Assembly: GCA_023128875.1 (NCBI GenBank) | Contig: JAGMDB010000160.1 | Location: 1 to 10,120 of the forward strand | From: Dehalococcoidia bacterium | Lineage (GTDB): Bacteria; Chloroflexota; Dehalococcoidia; GIF9; AB-539-J10 | Direction of reading: 5' to 3' | DNA length: 10,120 nt | Notes under the pieces: generated by a model | Databases searched by the model: none | Told to the model about the DNA's origin: nothing | The model's input: only the letters and a program-made list of their open reading frames with translations | In this document: positions 1-7,013 of the stretch, piece after piece | How positions within the stretch are numbered: position 1 is the stretch's first letter | Layout of the letters: the number at the start of each line of letters is the position of its first letter | Position numbers and translations under genes: made by a program

Positions 1-342
1 GTTGACGCTCAGGAGCATGACAATCTAGTGGCTGGCATCAGTCATTTGCCCATGTTGCTCTCAGCAGCCCTGGTATCAGCAACCACCAGGGATGTCTCCT
101 GGAACAAGCTGTCCACACTAGCTGCCTCCGGCTATCGCGGCCTTACTCGTCTGGCTTCAGGAAATCCTGAGGTGAATGCGCATATTTGTCTTAGCAATAA
201 GCAGGCTATAATCCACTGGATTGATGAATACACTAAGGAACTGGCAAGGTATCGCCAGTTAGTAGACGTGGGAGGTAGGCAATTGGAGGAGGCTCTGACT
301 GAAGCTAATAGGGCGAGACGTGAATGGCTAAACGGAACATAG
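1..342 (+). CDS. tyrA: Prephenate dehydrogenase, C-terminal part (5' end outside the window)
   Basis: This is the last 113 residues of a TyrA-family enzyme, which oxidatively decarboxylates prephenate to 4-hydroxyphenylpyruvate with NAD(P)+ on the way to tyrosine. The frame is open from base 1 and ends at TAG 340-342. The visible part begins with the family hallmark 'EHDNLVAGISHLP' at bases 13-51, the helical C-terminal dimerisation domain motif that usually continues as SHLPH. Here the second histidine is replaced by methionine. Further on, 'ASGYRGLTRLASGNPEVNAHICLSN' matches the usual ASGGFRDxTRIASGxPxxWxDIxxxN block, in fragments. The last 19 bases overlap the start of aroA, which suggests translational coupling in an aromatic-pathway operon. 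A GTG at position 28 could be taken as a start, but the conserved motif lies before it, so it is internal. The NAD-binding Rossmann half is not visible. Confidence 0.88.
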   Translation, partial: VDAQEHDNLVAGISHLPMLLSAALVSATTRDVSWNKLSTLAASGYRGLTRLASGNPEVNAHICLSNKQAIIHWIDEYTKELARYRQLVDVGGRQLEEALTEANRARREWLNGT

Positions 343-1637
343 TCAAGGTCATCAAATCCTGTTCTCGGCTGGAAGGGGAGCTTATTTTGCCCGGTGACAA
401 GTCTATTTCCCATCGAGCAGTTATCCTTAACAGCCTGGCTTCAGGTGAGGCCGAAATCGTTAATTTTGCCCCGGGTAAGGATTGCTGGAGCACTGTTAGC
501 TGTCTGAAAGCGCTTGGTGTGGGAATTCGCAAAAAGCCACCCCAAGATTATCCGATCTTACTGGTTTCAGGGGTTGGCAAAAATGGTTTGAAGGAACCCG
601 CTAATGTGCTCAATGCTGAAAACAGTGGCACTACCATGCGTCTCCTCGGTGGTCTCCTTTCCAGCCAGCCCTTTCTATCCATCATTACTGGTGATTCCTC
701 TCTTCGTTCCCGCCCCATGGGAAGGCTGATTCAGCCATTGCGCTCTATGGGTGCCGAAGTTTATGGCAGAGGAAAGGATTCTTTTGCTCCTCTGGTTATC
801 AGAGGGGAGAAACTACATGGAATAGAATTTTCTTTGCCTGTCCCCAGCGCTCAGATTAAATCGGCAATTCTGTTGGCTGGCCTTTTTGCCCATGGCAGAA
901 CTGTTGTACACCAACCGGTTCCTTCACGAGACCATACTGAGAAATTACTTAAATATATGGGAGCTGAATTGGAAGTTGATGGCAATTCGGTTTCATTAAG
1001 CCCTTTGACCAGCTCTTTAGCTTCAATTAGCTTCCCTGTGCCTGGTGATATTAGCTCCGGAGCCTACTTTTTAGTCGGCGGGGCTCTTCACCCCGATGCC
1101 AGGATAATCATAAAGAACTGTGGCATTAACCCCACGCGAACAGGAATTACTGATGTCCTTTTAGCTATGGGAGCCAAGCTTAAGATAAAACATGAGCGAG
1201 TGGAAGCAGGCGAACCATTAGCCGATATTGTGGTAGAATCTAGTGAGCTAAGAGGGGTTGAAATTGGTGGAAGCATTATTCCTCGGCTTATAGATGAGAT
1301 TCCGGTTATAGCTGTAGCTGGCTGTGCAGCCAGAGGGAAAACTGTAATCAGGGATGCTGCTGAATTGCGAGTGAAAGAATCGGATAGGATTGCCACTGTG
1401 TCAAAAGAGCTTTCTCGTTTAGGAGCCAGAATTGAGCTGTTGCCTGATGGGATGGTTATCCATGGTGGCAAATCTCTGGTAGGTAGGGAGGTGGATACTC
1501 ATTTTGACCATCGTTTGGCGATGAGTCTAGCCATAGCTGGCCTGGTGGCTAAGGGCAGAACAATTATCAATCATGCCCAAGCAGCGCAGATGTCCTATCC
1601 TGCTTTCTGGCAAGATTTGCAGAATTTGACTGCCTGA
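324..1637 (+). CDS. aroA: 3-phosphoshikimate 1-carboxyvinyltransferase (EPSP synthase)
   Basis: Complete 437-residue enzyme, normal length for the family. It is cytoplasmic and condenses shikimate-3-phosphate with phosphoenolpyruvate, the sixth shikimate-pathway step. Motifs in order: PGDKSISHR with Lys26; ENSGTTMRLL at 99-108 (PEP-binding loop); SAQIKSAILLAG at 175-186; SRDHTEK at 201-207; GDISSGAYFL at 241-250; DEIP at 324-327 (catalytic Asp); LRVKESDRIA at 348-357 (catalytic Lys-Glu); DHRLAMS at 395-401; and the SYPAFW tail. The PEP loop has Gly in the position where the CP4-type insensitive enzymes have Ala. It has Leu where the E. coli enzyme has Pro101, a pattern shared with Bacillus-type enzymes. 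The ATG lies inside tyrA and has only a weak purine-rich stretch upstream, so translation probably depends on tyrA. The next gene starts 54 bases after the stop, with its own strong Shine-Dalgarno. Confidence 0.97.
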   Translation: MAKRNIVKVIKSCSRLEGELILPGDKSISHRAVILNSLASGEAEIVNFAPGKDCWSTVSCLKALGVGIRKKPPQDYPILLVSGVGKNGLKEPANVLNAENSGTTMRLLGGLLSSQPFLSIITGDSSLRSRPMGRLIQPLRSMGAEVYGRGKDSFAPLVIRGEKLHGIEFSLPVPSAQIKSAILLAGLFAHGRTVVHQPVPSRDHTEKLLKYMGAELEVDGNSVSLSPLTSSLASISFPVPGDISSGAYFLVGGALHPDARIIIKNCGINPTRTGITDVLLAMGAKLKIKHERVEAGEPLADIVVESSELRGVEIGGSIIPRLIDEIPVIAVAGCAARGKTVIRDAAELRVKESDRIATVSKELSRLGARIELLPDGMVIHGGKSLVGREVDTHFDHRLAMSLAIAGLVAKGRTIINHAQAAQMSYPAFWQDLQNLTA

Positions 1638-1640
1638 TAC

Positions 1641-1659
1641 CGTTGTGAGTGAAACAACG
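1641..1659. repeat. Short perfect inverted repeat after aroA
   Basis: CGTTGT (1641-1646) and ACAACG (1654-1659) are perfect 6-base arms around a 7-base loop, directly after the aroA stop. A T-run (1676-1680) occurs only 16 bases later, so it is not a standard intrinsic terminator. It could be a weak hairpin or a dyad operator, and it overlaps a possible promoter for the next gene. Confidence 0.4.
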
Positions 1660-1671
1660 TAATTACATAAT
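1643..1671 (+). promoter_or_regulatory. Possible sigma-70-type promoter for remA-gmk
   Basis: TTGTGA (1643-1648; four of six consensus bases) is followed after 17 bases by CATAAT (1666-1671; five of six). The stretch is AT-rich and lies just upstream of the remA Shine-Dalgarno. If used, the leader would be only about a dozen bases. The inverted repeat at 1641-1659 covers the -35 half. This is pattern matching only, and read-through from aroA would serve equally well. Confidence 0.3.
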
Positions 1672-1691
1672 TAAATTTTTGGGAGGGTAAT

Positions 1692-1964
1692 ATGAGCACT
1701 GAATTGGTTCATATTGGTTTTGGCAACATTATAGCTGTAAACAGAACGATTGCTTTGCTTGCTGTGAATCAACAACCTGTGAAGCGATTAATTCATGAAG
1801 CCAGAGAAAAAGGGCTATTAATAGATGCCACTCATGGCAGGAAGGCAAAAGCTGCTATCCTTTTTGACACCGGTCATATAAGCCTGGCTGCTATATCTCC
1901 CGACACCATAGTTCACAGGTTGACTGCGCCATCCTTGCCAATTGAGGAGAGAATTGAATTGTGA
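1692..1964 (+). CDS. remA: RemA-family (DUF370) DNA-binding regulator
   Basis: A 90-residue protein of the DUF370/RemA family. In Bacillus subtilis RemA is a ring-forming DNA-binding activator of extracellular-matrix and osmoprotection genes. The match is strong along the whole length: HIGFGNIIAVNR near the N-terminus, PVKRLIHEAREKG at 29-41, then DATHGRKAKA at 45-54 and the closing SPDTIVHRL stretch. Arg18 and Arg50, the positions I recall as DNA-contacting in the Bacillus protein, are kept; the usual following Arg is Lys51. Start choice is clear: GGGAGG at about 1681-1686 lies 5 bases before ATG 1692. The 3' end overlaps gmk, the same neighbour as in Firmicutes. Matrix genes need not be its targets in this organism. 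No binding site can be assigned from this window. Confidence 0.9.
   Translation: MSTELVHIGFGNIIAVNRTIALLAVNQQPVKRLIHEAREKGLLIDATHGRKAKAAILFDTGHISLAAISPDTIVHRLTAPSLPIEERIEL
1944..1950 (+). promoter_or_regulatory. Ribosome binding site that favours the gmk start at TTG 1954
   Basis: GAGGAGA lies inside the remA 3' end. AGGAG (1945-1949) is 4 bases before TTG 1954. The longer in-frame alternative, TTG 1942, has no purine-rich site before it and would itself overlap this one. There is no ATG or GTG in the gmk frame before the P-loop, so a TTG start is needed either way. Confidence 0.5.
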
Positions 1965-2568
1965 AAACTGTCAGCCTAATAGCCCTCTACTCGTTGTCCT
2001 TTCCGGACCTTCTGGAGTAGGCAAAGACGCTGTGCTTGCCCGAATGAGGGAACTTAGACGCGCCTTCTACTATGTTGTTACTGCCACTACACGCCCTTGC
2101 CGCTCTGGAGAGAACGATGGAGTGGATTATCACTTTTTGCCCCAGGAAAAATTTCAACGAATGATAGCCGCAGGACAGTTTTTAGAATGGGCTAAAGTTT
2201 ACGGCAATTACTACGGCGTACCTAGAGATGAGATAGCCCAAGGCCTATCAGGGGGAATGGATGTGATGGTCAAGGTAGATGTTCAGGGCGCTGCTACTAT
2301 CAAGAAAATCCTTCCCCAGGCGGTATTTATTTTCCTCACGCCTCCCTCCATGAGGGATTTGGAAAGGCGGCTTAAGCAGAGGCATAGTGAATCCTCGTCA
2401 GAGCTGGCTTTAAGGTTGGCGGAGGCTGGTAAGGAGATAGAGAACCTGCCATTCTTTGATTATGTGATAACGAGCCACCATGGTGGACTTGATGAGATTG
2501 TATCTCAAATCAATGCTATTGTGACCGCTGAAAGATGCCGTGTAAAGCCCAGGAATGTTGCCTTGTGA
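1954..2568 (+). CDS. gmk: Guanylate kinase
   Basis: Cytoplasmic enzyme phosphorylating GMP to GDP with ATP. Counting from TTG 1954 it has 204 residues, normal for the family; starting at TTG 1942 gives 208. The P-loop GPSGVGKD is at 18-25 and carries Asp where most P-loops have Ser or Thr. The GMP-binding block follows: TATTRPCRSGENDGVDYHF in its usual spacing, then a FLEWAKVYGNYYGVP segment (normally ...GNxYGT). The C-terminal YVITSHHGGLDEIVSQINAI region matches the end of the family fold. The start overlaps remA by 11 bases, so the two are almost certainly co-translated. The first few residues include a CxxC pair (NCENC) with no counterpart that I know in the family. They may simply reflect the overlap with remA. 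The rpoZ gene that often follows gmk is absent here. Confidence 0.95.
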   Translation: MNCENCQPNSPLLVVLSGPSGVGKDAVLARMRELRRAFYYVVTATTRPCRSGENDGVDYHFLPQEKFQRMIAAGQFLEWAKVYGNYYGVPRDEIAQGLSGGMDVMVKVDVQGAATIKKILPQAVFIFLTPPSMRDLERRLKQRHSESSSELALRLAEAGKEIENLPFFDYVITSHHGGLDEIVSQINAIVTAERCRVKPRNVAL

Positions 2569-2579
2569 ATTCCCCTTTT

Positions 2580-2604
2580 TTATTATCCTTGAAATTGATA
2601 ATAA
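2580..2604. repeat. Perfect 8-base inverted repeat between gmk and the NEW3 gene
   Basis: TTATTATC (2580-2587) and GATAATAA (2597-2604) form perfect arms around a 9-base loop. It is AT-rich and lacks a following T-run, so it is a poor terminator on the plus strand. The preceding run of six Ts (2576-2581) would lie after the stem only for minus-strand transcription, and no minus-strand gene ends here. It overlaps a possible -35 box, so an operator role is possible. A direct repeat GTGAATTCC also brackets the region (2565-2573 and 2625-2633). Confidence 0.45.
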
Positions 2605-2622
2605 GCTGGATTAAACTATAAA
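2595..2622 (+). promoter_or_regulatory. Possible promoter for the NEW3-ABC operon
   Basis: TTGATA (2595-2600; five of six consensus bases), a 16-base spacer, then TATAAA (2617-2622; five of six). It lies in the 82-base gap after gmk and about 30 bases before ATG 2651, giving a leader of roughly 20 bases that contains the AAGGGGG Shine-Dalgarno (2635-2641). The right arm of the inverted repeat at 2597-2604 covers part of the -35 box. The match is good but unverified. Confidence 0.45.
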
Positions 2623-2650
2623 AAGTGAATTCCTAAGGGGGCCATCACAA

Positions 2651-3592
2651 ATGAGTAAATCTATATTAGCTTACCTTATGACTTGCCTGTTGTTGTGTGC
2701 AGCGGTATTTAGCGGACTGGCAAATACTCAGCTAGCTATGGCTAAATCAGAGGAGACAAACAGTTTGCCTCTAATTCCGCCGTGGCAAGCTTCCCCCAGC
2801 GAAGAAGAAATACAATTCAATTGCAAATACCCCATACAATCTGGAACATCTGATAGCAGCTTCTCATTCGACGTGGACTTGAAATATGTTGGGGGGGAGG
2901 AATCACAGCTCTTTAACCTTTCCGCCGAAGGGCCTTCCGGTTGGCTGGTGCGTGTACAGCAGACCGTTGCTGGAACCAAAGAATTACCAGCCGTTGTACT
3001 TGATCCCACACAGACATATGGTGGAGAGAAGGTCGTAGTTATCGCCATCCCCCCGTATTGGGTTATAACAGAGCCAGGAGATTACAATATAAGGCTCCAG
3101 GCTGCCTCGGGAGACATTGAGGGCAGCATTGATCTTACCGCCAGGGTTACCGCCAGATATGAGTTTAAGGTTAAAACTGAGACCGGGCTGCTTAATACCA
3201 AGGCTACGGCAGGAAAAGAAAGTCACCTTACTATTGTTGTTAGCAATACAGGAACAGCCAGCCTGGACAAGGTAATGTTTTCCTCAAGTAAGCCCAGCGG
3301 TATCGGAGATGAGCACTGGAATGTAACCTTTACCCCGGATAAGCTGGAAGGACTCAAACCGCTGGAAGAGCAGGAAGTCGATGTTACCATAAAGCCACCT
3401 GCAAAGACCATAACGGGGGATTATATGATTACGTTGAGAACCAATAGTGATCCCCTAACAAGTAGGTCTCCTGAGTTGAAAATCAGGGTAACGGTAGGAA
3501 CATCCACCAAATGGGGGTGGATAGGAGCGGGCATCATAGTTGCTGTGATAGCTGGCCTGGTGGTGGGCTTCAGAAAATTGGGCAGGAAATAA
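2651..3592 (+). CDS. Secreted, membrane-anchored NEW3/Ig-like domain protein
   Basis: A 313-residue protein with a clear exported layout. Residues 1-31 are a signal peptide (Lys3, hydrophobic core 5-23, likely cleavage after AMA at 29-31). Two beta-sandwich-type segments follow, at about 55-168 and 171-282. Residues 289-307 are a single transmembrane helix, followed by a basic FRKLGRK tail. The second segment (VVSNTGTASLDKV, then EEQEVDVTIKPPAKTITGDY) fits the NEW3 domain, an Ig-like fold found at cell surfaces. Most of the protein should sit outside the membrane. It has no catalytic motif that I can see. The stop codon TAA 3590-3592 overlaps the ATG of the ABC ATPase, so it is the first gene of a coupled operon. 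A role as extracytoplasmic partner or sensor of that transporter is an inference. NEW3 proteins next to ABC-2 transporters occur in several bacteria and archaea, mostly without an assigned function. Confidence 0.82.
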   Translation: MSKSILAYLMTCLLLCAAVFSGLANTQLAMAKSEETNSLPLIPPWQASPSEEEIQFNCKYPIQSGTSDSSFSFDVDLKYVGGEESQLFNLSAEGPSGWLVRVQQTVAGTKELPAVVLDPTQTYGGEKVVVIAIPPYWVITEPGDYNIRLQAASGDIEGSIDLTARVTARYEFKVKTETGLLNTKATAGKESHLTIVVSNTGTASLDKVMFSSSKPSGIGDEHWNVTFTPDKLEGLKPLEEQEVDVTIKPPAKTITGDYMITLRTNSDPLTSRSPELKIRVTVGTSTKWGWIGAGIIVAVIAGLVVGFRKLGRK

Positions 3593-4518
3593 TGGGCCAG
3601 GTAGTTATTGAGACAAAGGATTTAAGCAAAACCTATGATGGTTTTACGGCTGTGGATAAGCTTAACCTTCACATTGAGGAAGGAGAGATTTTTGGCTTTC
3701 TCGGACCCAATGGCGCAGGCAAAACAACAACCATATTAATGCTCCTGGGACTTACTGAGCCCAGTTCGGGAACTGTACAGGTTTGTGGCTATAATCCAGA
3801 TAGAGAGCCGCTAGAGGTAAAGCGTATTGTGGGCTATCTACCAGAGAAAGTTGGCTTTTACGAAGATTTAACCGCAAAGCAAAACCTGGAATACACAGCA
3901 GAGCTAAACAACTTACCCAGAGGAGAGGCACAGGAAAGGATAAGCAATCTCTTATCTACAGTGGGATTATCTCAGGTGTCTGACCAGGAGGTTAGAAAAC
4001 TCTCTCGAGGGATGAAGCAAAGGTTAGGCATAGCTGATATATGGGTCAAAGACCCAAAACTTGTCTTTCTTGACGAACCCACCTCTGGTATAGACCCCGA
4101 AGGCATTGAGGATATCCTTAATCTTACAGCAAACATGGCTAAGAGGGGAATGACTGTTGTGTTCTGCTCCCATCAACTACACCAGGTCCAACGGATATGT
4201 ACGCGGGTAGGTATATTAGCGAAAGGACATCTGGTAGCTGAGGGACAGATAGACGGCCTGGGCAGACAGGCTATAGCCGGCGGGCGGTATCGTATCGAGG
4301 CCCAGGTTGGCCAGGTGCACCAGGAGCTCATCGACGCCATAAAGCGGATGGGAGGGGTGACGGACGTGCAGGATTCTGGTGACTCACTGCTTATTAGCTG
4401 TAATAAGGATTTGAGGAAACAGATAAGCAAATTGATCGTTGAAAGCGATAACTCATTGCTCGGGATGAGGATAGAGGAATATAGTCTGGAAGCGATTTAC
4501 AAGAAAGTACTCTCTTAA
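3592..4518 (+). CDS. ABC transporter ATP-binding protein (ABC-2 exporter type)
   Basis: A 308-residue CcmA/NatA-like ATPase that would drive the permease encoded next. Walker A GPNGAGKT is at 38-45 and the signature LSRGMKQR at 137-144. Walker B is LVFLDEP at 157-163, with the D-loop SGID behind it and the H-loop His194 in FCSHQ. The Q-loop position reads YLPE at 82-85, with Glu in place of Gln, which is common in this subfamily. About 90 residues follow the H-loop as the usual accessory domain of exporter-type ATPases. The start is ATG 3592, which shares one base with the preceding stop (TAATG). A longer in-frame start at 3511 would run through the transmembrane-helix codons of the upstream gene and add residues unlike the family. 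The permease begins nine bases after its stop. The substrate is unknown. Confidence 0.93.
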   Translation: MGQVVIETKDLSKTYDGFTAVDKLNLHIEEGEIFGFLGPNGAGKTTTILMLLGLTEPSSGTVQVCGYNPDREPLEVKRIVGYLPEKVGFYEDLTAKQNLEYTAELNNLPRGEAQERISNLLSTVGLSQVSDQEVRKLSRGMKQRLGIADIWVKDPKLVFLDEPTSGIDPEGIEDILNLTANMAKRGMTVVFCSHQLHQVQRICTRVGILAKGHLVAEGQIDGLGRQAIAGGRYRIEAQVGQVHQELIDAIKRMGGVTDVQDSGDSLLISCNKDLRKQISKLIVESDNSLLGMRIEEYSLEAIYKKVLS

Positions 4519-4527
4519 AACGTAGAA

Positions 4528-5466
4528 ATGTATGCTATCTTTCGAAAAGAATTAGCCGACCACCTGGAAAGCAAAAGGTTTGCTATACTCTTTATCTTAG
4601 CCACACTAGCAGCGGTATTTGCTGTCCTCTTAGCCGTTCAGAACATAAGAGGCGCTGTAACTTCAAGCAGCGAATTTGTTTTCCTCAAGATTTTCACTAT
4701 CTCCAGCGAACCATTGCCATTTTTTCTCTTCTTTATCTCCATTTTCATTCCGATAATAGGCATAGCCCTTGGTTTCGATGCCGTAAACAGTGAGCGAACC
4801 AGTGGGAATTTGAGCCGCCTTTTGTCCCAGCCAATTTACAGGGATTCGATAATAAATGGCAAATTTCTGGCTAGCTTAGCTGTTCTGAGCTTTATGGTGG
4901 TGAGCGTAATTGCCATTGTTGGCGGACTGGGACTCCGCATAATCGGTGTACCACCGAGTTCAGAGGAAGTCTTGAGGCTCGTAGCCTTTGCGCTAACAAG
5001 CATAATTTATGGAGGTTTCTGGGTGGCGTTGGCTACCCTCTTTTCCGTTTCCTTCGATCGGGCAGCTACCTCTATGTTGGTCTCATTAGCGTTATGGATA
5101 TTCTTTTTCTTGTTTGCGTCTATGATTGCTGAAGCCATTGCGAATGCTAGAGTGCCACTTGACCAGAATTCCAGCCTTGAGATGTTTGCCAGAAACATTG
5201 AAATTCAGAGGATGGTCAGCCGCATTTCCCCCTGTAACCTTTATGGAGAAGCCATTGTGGCGTTATTAACCCCCGAAATTGCCAGCCTTAATCCAGCGTT
5301 AATGATGATAAGTGTTGCCGTTGCTGGGAGGATGCTTACACCTCTTAACTTCGGCCAGAGCCTTTTGCTTGTCTGGCCTCAAGTAGTAAGCATAGTTGCT
5401 CTGGCAGCTATATGCTTTGCCATTTCCTACCTAAGATTTATGAAGCAAGAAATACGAGCAATATAA
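4528..5466 (+). CDS. ABC-2 family transporter permease
   Basis: A 312-residue integral membrane protein of the ABC-2/NosY type, the membrane half of the preceding ATPase. Six hydrophobic segments can be read at about 17-38, 63-83, 114-136, 148-172, 183-206 and 278-303, fitting the six-helix core. The family's N-terminal amphipathic 'coupling' region is recognisable (FRKELADHLESKRF at 5-18). So is the cytoplasmic loop after helix 2, GFDAVNSERTSGNLSRLLSQPI at 82-103, here split for quotation into GFDAVNSER and LSRLLSQP. A roughly 70-residue hydrophilic and semi-hydrophobic segment (206-278) precedes the last helix and is probably partly extracytoplasmic. The ATG lies in a weak Shine-Dalgarno context, so translation is probably coupled to the ATPase. 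The gene is convergent with the MFS gene, only 43 bases apart, and no clear terminator is visible between them. Confidence 0.9.
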   Translation: MYAIFRKELADHLESKRFAILFILATLAAVFAVLLAVQNIRGAVTSSSEFVFLKIFTISSEPLPFFLFFISIFIPIIGIALGFDAVNSERTSGNLSRLLSQPIYRDSIINGKFLASLAVLSFMVVSVIAIVGGLGLRIIGVPPSSEEVLRLVAFALTSIIYGGFWVALATLFSVSFDRAATSMLVSLALWIFFFLFASMIAEAIANARVPLDQNSSLEMFARNIEIQRMVSRISPCNLYGEAIVALLTPEIASLNPALMMISVAVAGRMLTPLNFGQSLLLVWPQVVSIVALAAICFAISYLRFMKQEIRAI

Positions 5467-5509
5467 TATGGTTCGCGGGTTTCCCCTGTGATATTCTTTG
5501 CTGGGGTAA

Positions 5510-6754
5510 TCACCAGGTCAATTTGCTTGTCCGCGGCGCTTTGACTATGAGGGATAAAGCCATACCGATGAAAAATGCTGCTGCTCCTATTATAATGGCC
5601 AGCTCGTAACTCCCTGTAGTATCGCAGATATATCCAGCAAATAACGGGCTAATCGCTCCTCCGATACCTTCCCCTACACCTACCATCCCGTAAATGCTTC
5701 CATGAAATTTTGTTCCGAACCAGTCGGCTACTATTGCGGGAAACAGCGCATAGCTTCCTCCAGCAAAACCGGAAATAACGGAAAACAGATAAAACTCCCA
5801 CGGCTGCCTCGCTTTCATAAGCCAGAGCATCATCAGTGCCATCACAAGGAATGAAATAGCGATGGGAATTTTCCTTCCTATTCTATCTGAAAGCTTGCTT
5901 ATTATGATCGTGCCCACTGCGCTGGCTCCGCTACGAAGGCCCATGATAGTGGCAGCGGTCATTTCTGATATACCGAAACCAATAACATATGCTTTCAAAT
6001 GAATCGATGTACCGATGGATAATGTAAAAATGGCACATACCATAAACAACATCCAGAATTGTTTTGTTTTAACTGCCTGCTTAAAGGTAAAATCCATCGT
6101 ATTCGACTTAAGGCTATCGTTTTCTTCGCTTTCTGCGGTCACCGGTACGCCATCAGCATATAGCCCTTTGTCTGAGGGATTCAAGCTCATCAATCTGGAT
6201 ACAGGAAGGCACAAAACTAAAAGGATGCCGGCTAAGATCACATAAGAACTGCGCCACCCAAAGCTGATGATAAGGAATTGAGCAAATGGCATCATAAACA
6301 TTATGACCACCCCTATTCCACCCTGCGTAATTCCCAATGCCATCCCTCGCTTACGTATAAACCAGCGCGACACTGTTGAGACTGCTGGCACCCAGGCAAA
6401 AGCCAGACCCACATTTACTATGAATCCGTAGAATAGGTAAAGCTGCCAAGTGGAATTCATGGTGGACATTAAGGCGAGGCCCGAACTCACACTAACAATG
6501 GAAATCATAAACATCAGCCTGGGGCCATATCTATCGTTCAATCTTCCTGCCATCACGCCCAAAATAGTCCCCAGAATAAAACCCATGGAATAGGCTCCAG
6601 AGACTACTGTTTTAGACCAGCCCAGGTCTTCACATAGCTCCGTGAGGAAAATACCATAGGTTTGGTTACATCCCCACTGTAAGGCTACAACTGTAGAGGC
6701 TGCGCCTACTATTATCCAGCCATAGAAAATACCGCTTCCTGATTTATCAGGCAT
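5510..6754 (-). CDS. MFS transporter, oxalate:formate antiporter / monocarboxylate-type (OFA) family
   Basis: A 414-residue inner-membrane transporter with twelve predicted helices in two halves and a hydrophilic loop at about 190-225. The N-terminus FYGWIIVGAAS, then TYGIFLTELCEDLGWSKTVVSGA in its normal place, is typical of the OFA/MCT-like branch. The loop after helix 2 carries GRLNDRYGPR (70-79), and the second half repeats it as SKLSDRIGRK. Family members move small carboxylates such as oxalate, formate, lactate or pyruvate; the substrate here cannot be told from sequence. I chose ATG 6754 because GAGG lies 6 bases upstream. An in-frame ATG at 6775 would add seven residues but has no such site. 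It is divergent from the MalY/PatB gene and shares its 319-base upstream region. It is convergent with the ABC-2 permease. Confidence 0.9.
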   Translation of the reverse strand: MPDKSGSGIFYGWIIVGAASTVVALQWGCNQTYGIFLTELCEDLGWSKTVVSGAYSMGFILGTILGVMAGRLNDRYGPRLMFMISIVSVSSGLALMSTMNSTWQLYLFYGFIVNVGLAFAWVPAVSTVSRWFIRKRGMALGITQGGIGVVIMFMMPFAQFLIISFGWRSSYVILAGILLVLCLPVSRLMSLNPSDKGLYADGVPVTAESEENDSLKSNTMDFTFKQAVKTKQFWMLFMVCAIFTLSIGTSIHLKAYVIGFGISEMTAATIMGLRSGASAVGTIIISKLSDRIGRKIPIAISFLVMALMMLWLMKARQPWEFYLFSVISGFAGGSYALFPAIVADWFGTKFHGSIYGMVGVGEGIGGAISPLFAGYICDTTGSYELAIIIGAAAFFIGMALSLIVKAPRTSKLTW

Positions 6755-6760
6755 TTTTGT

Positions 6761-6764
6761 CCTC
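6761..6764 (-). promoter_or_regulatory. Ribosome binding site that decides the MFS start
   Basis: On the minus strand GAGG is followed by six bases (ACAAAA) and then ATG at 6754-6752. The upstream in-frame ATG at 6775 is preceded by CTCAATT and similar sequence with no purine-rich site, so the shorter protein is preferred. Confidence 0.6.
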
Positions 6765-7013
6765 AAGGGTAACATAATTGAGTTAAGTTAAGGAATTGAA
6801 AAGACATCCTTGGTGGCCTTTCCTTTTCTGCCTGGCGTGGCAACAGAGCCAAATATATGAAGGGGGGTGGTAATAACAATTGCCAAACGCTTGGAAATGG
6901 AGTTAAATTATCAGCACTGACAGGTTAGCAACAAGGGCAATAAGGAAATGGTGAGCAGGCAAGGCGTTGACTGGAGTATAAAGCAAAGCTCGTTGAAGGA
7001 AAATGAGCCACAA

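Noticed and set aside
1088..1471. Minus-strand open frame of 127 codons inside aroA
   Set aside because: It lies fully within a confidently identified enzyme gene, has no recognisable domain and is Ser/Ile-rich as expected of an antisense shadow.
3511..3591. Upstream extension of the ABC ATPase by 27 residues
   Set aside because: It is out-of-frame reading of the transmembrane end of the NEW3 gene; ATG 3592 gives the normal family N-terminus.
5467..5509. Possible bidirectional terminator between the convergent permease and MFS genes
   Set aside because: Only a CCCC/GGGG pairing with a long mismatched interior is present, and neither side has a T-run.
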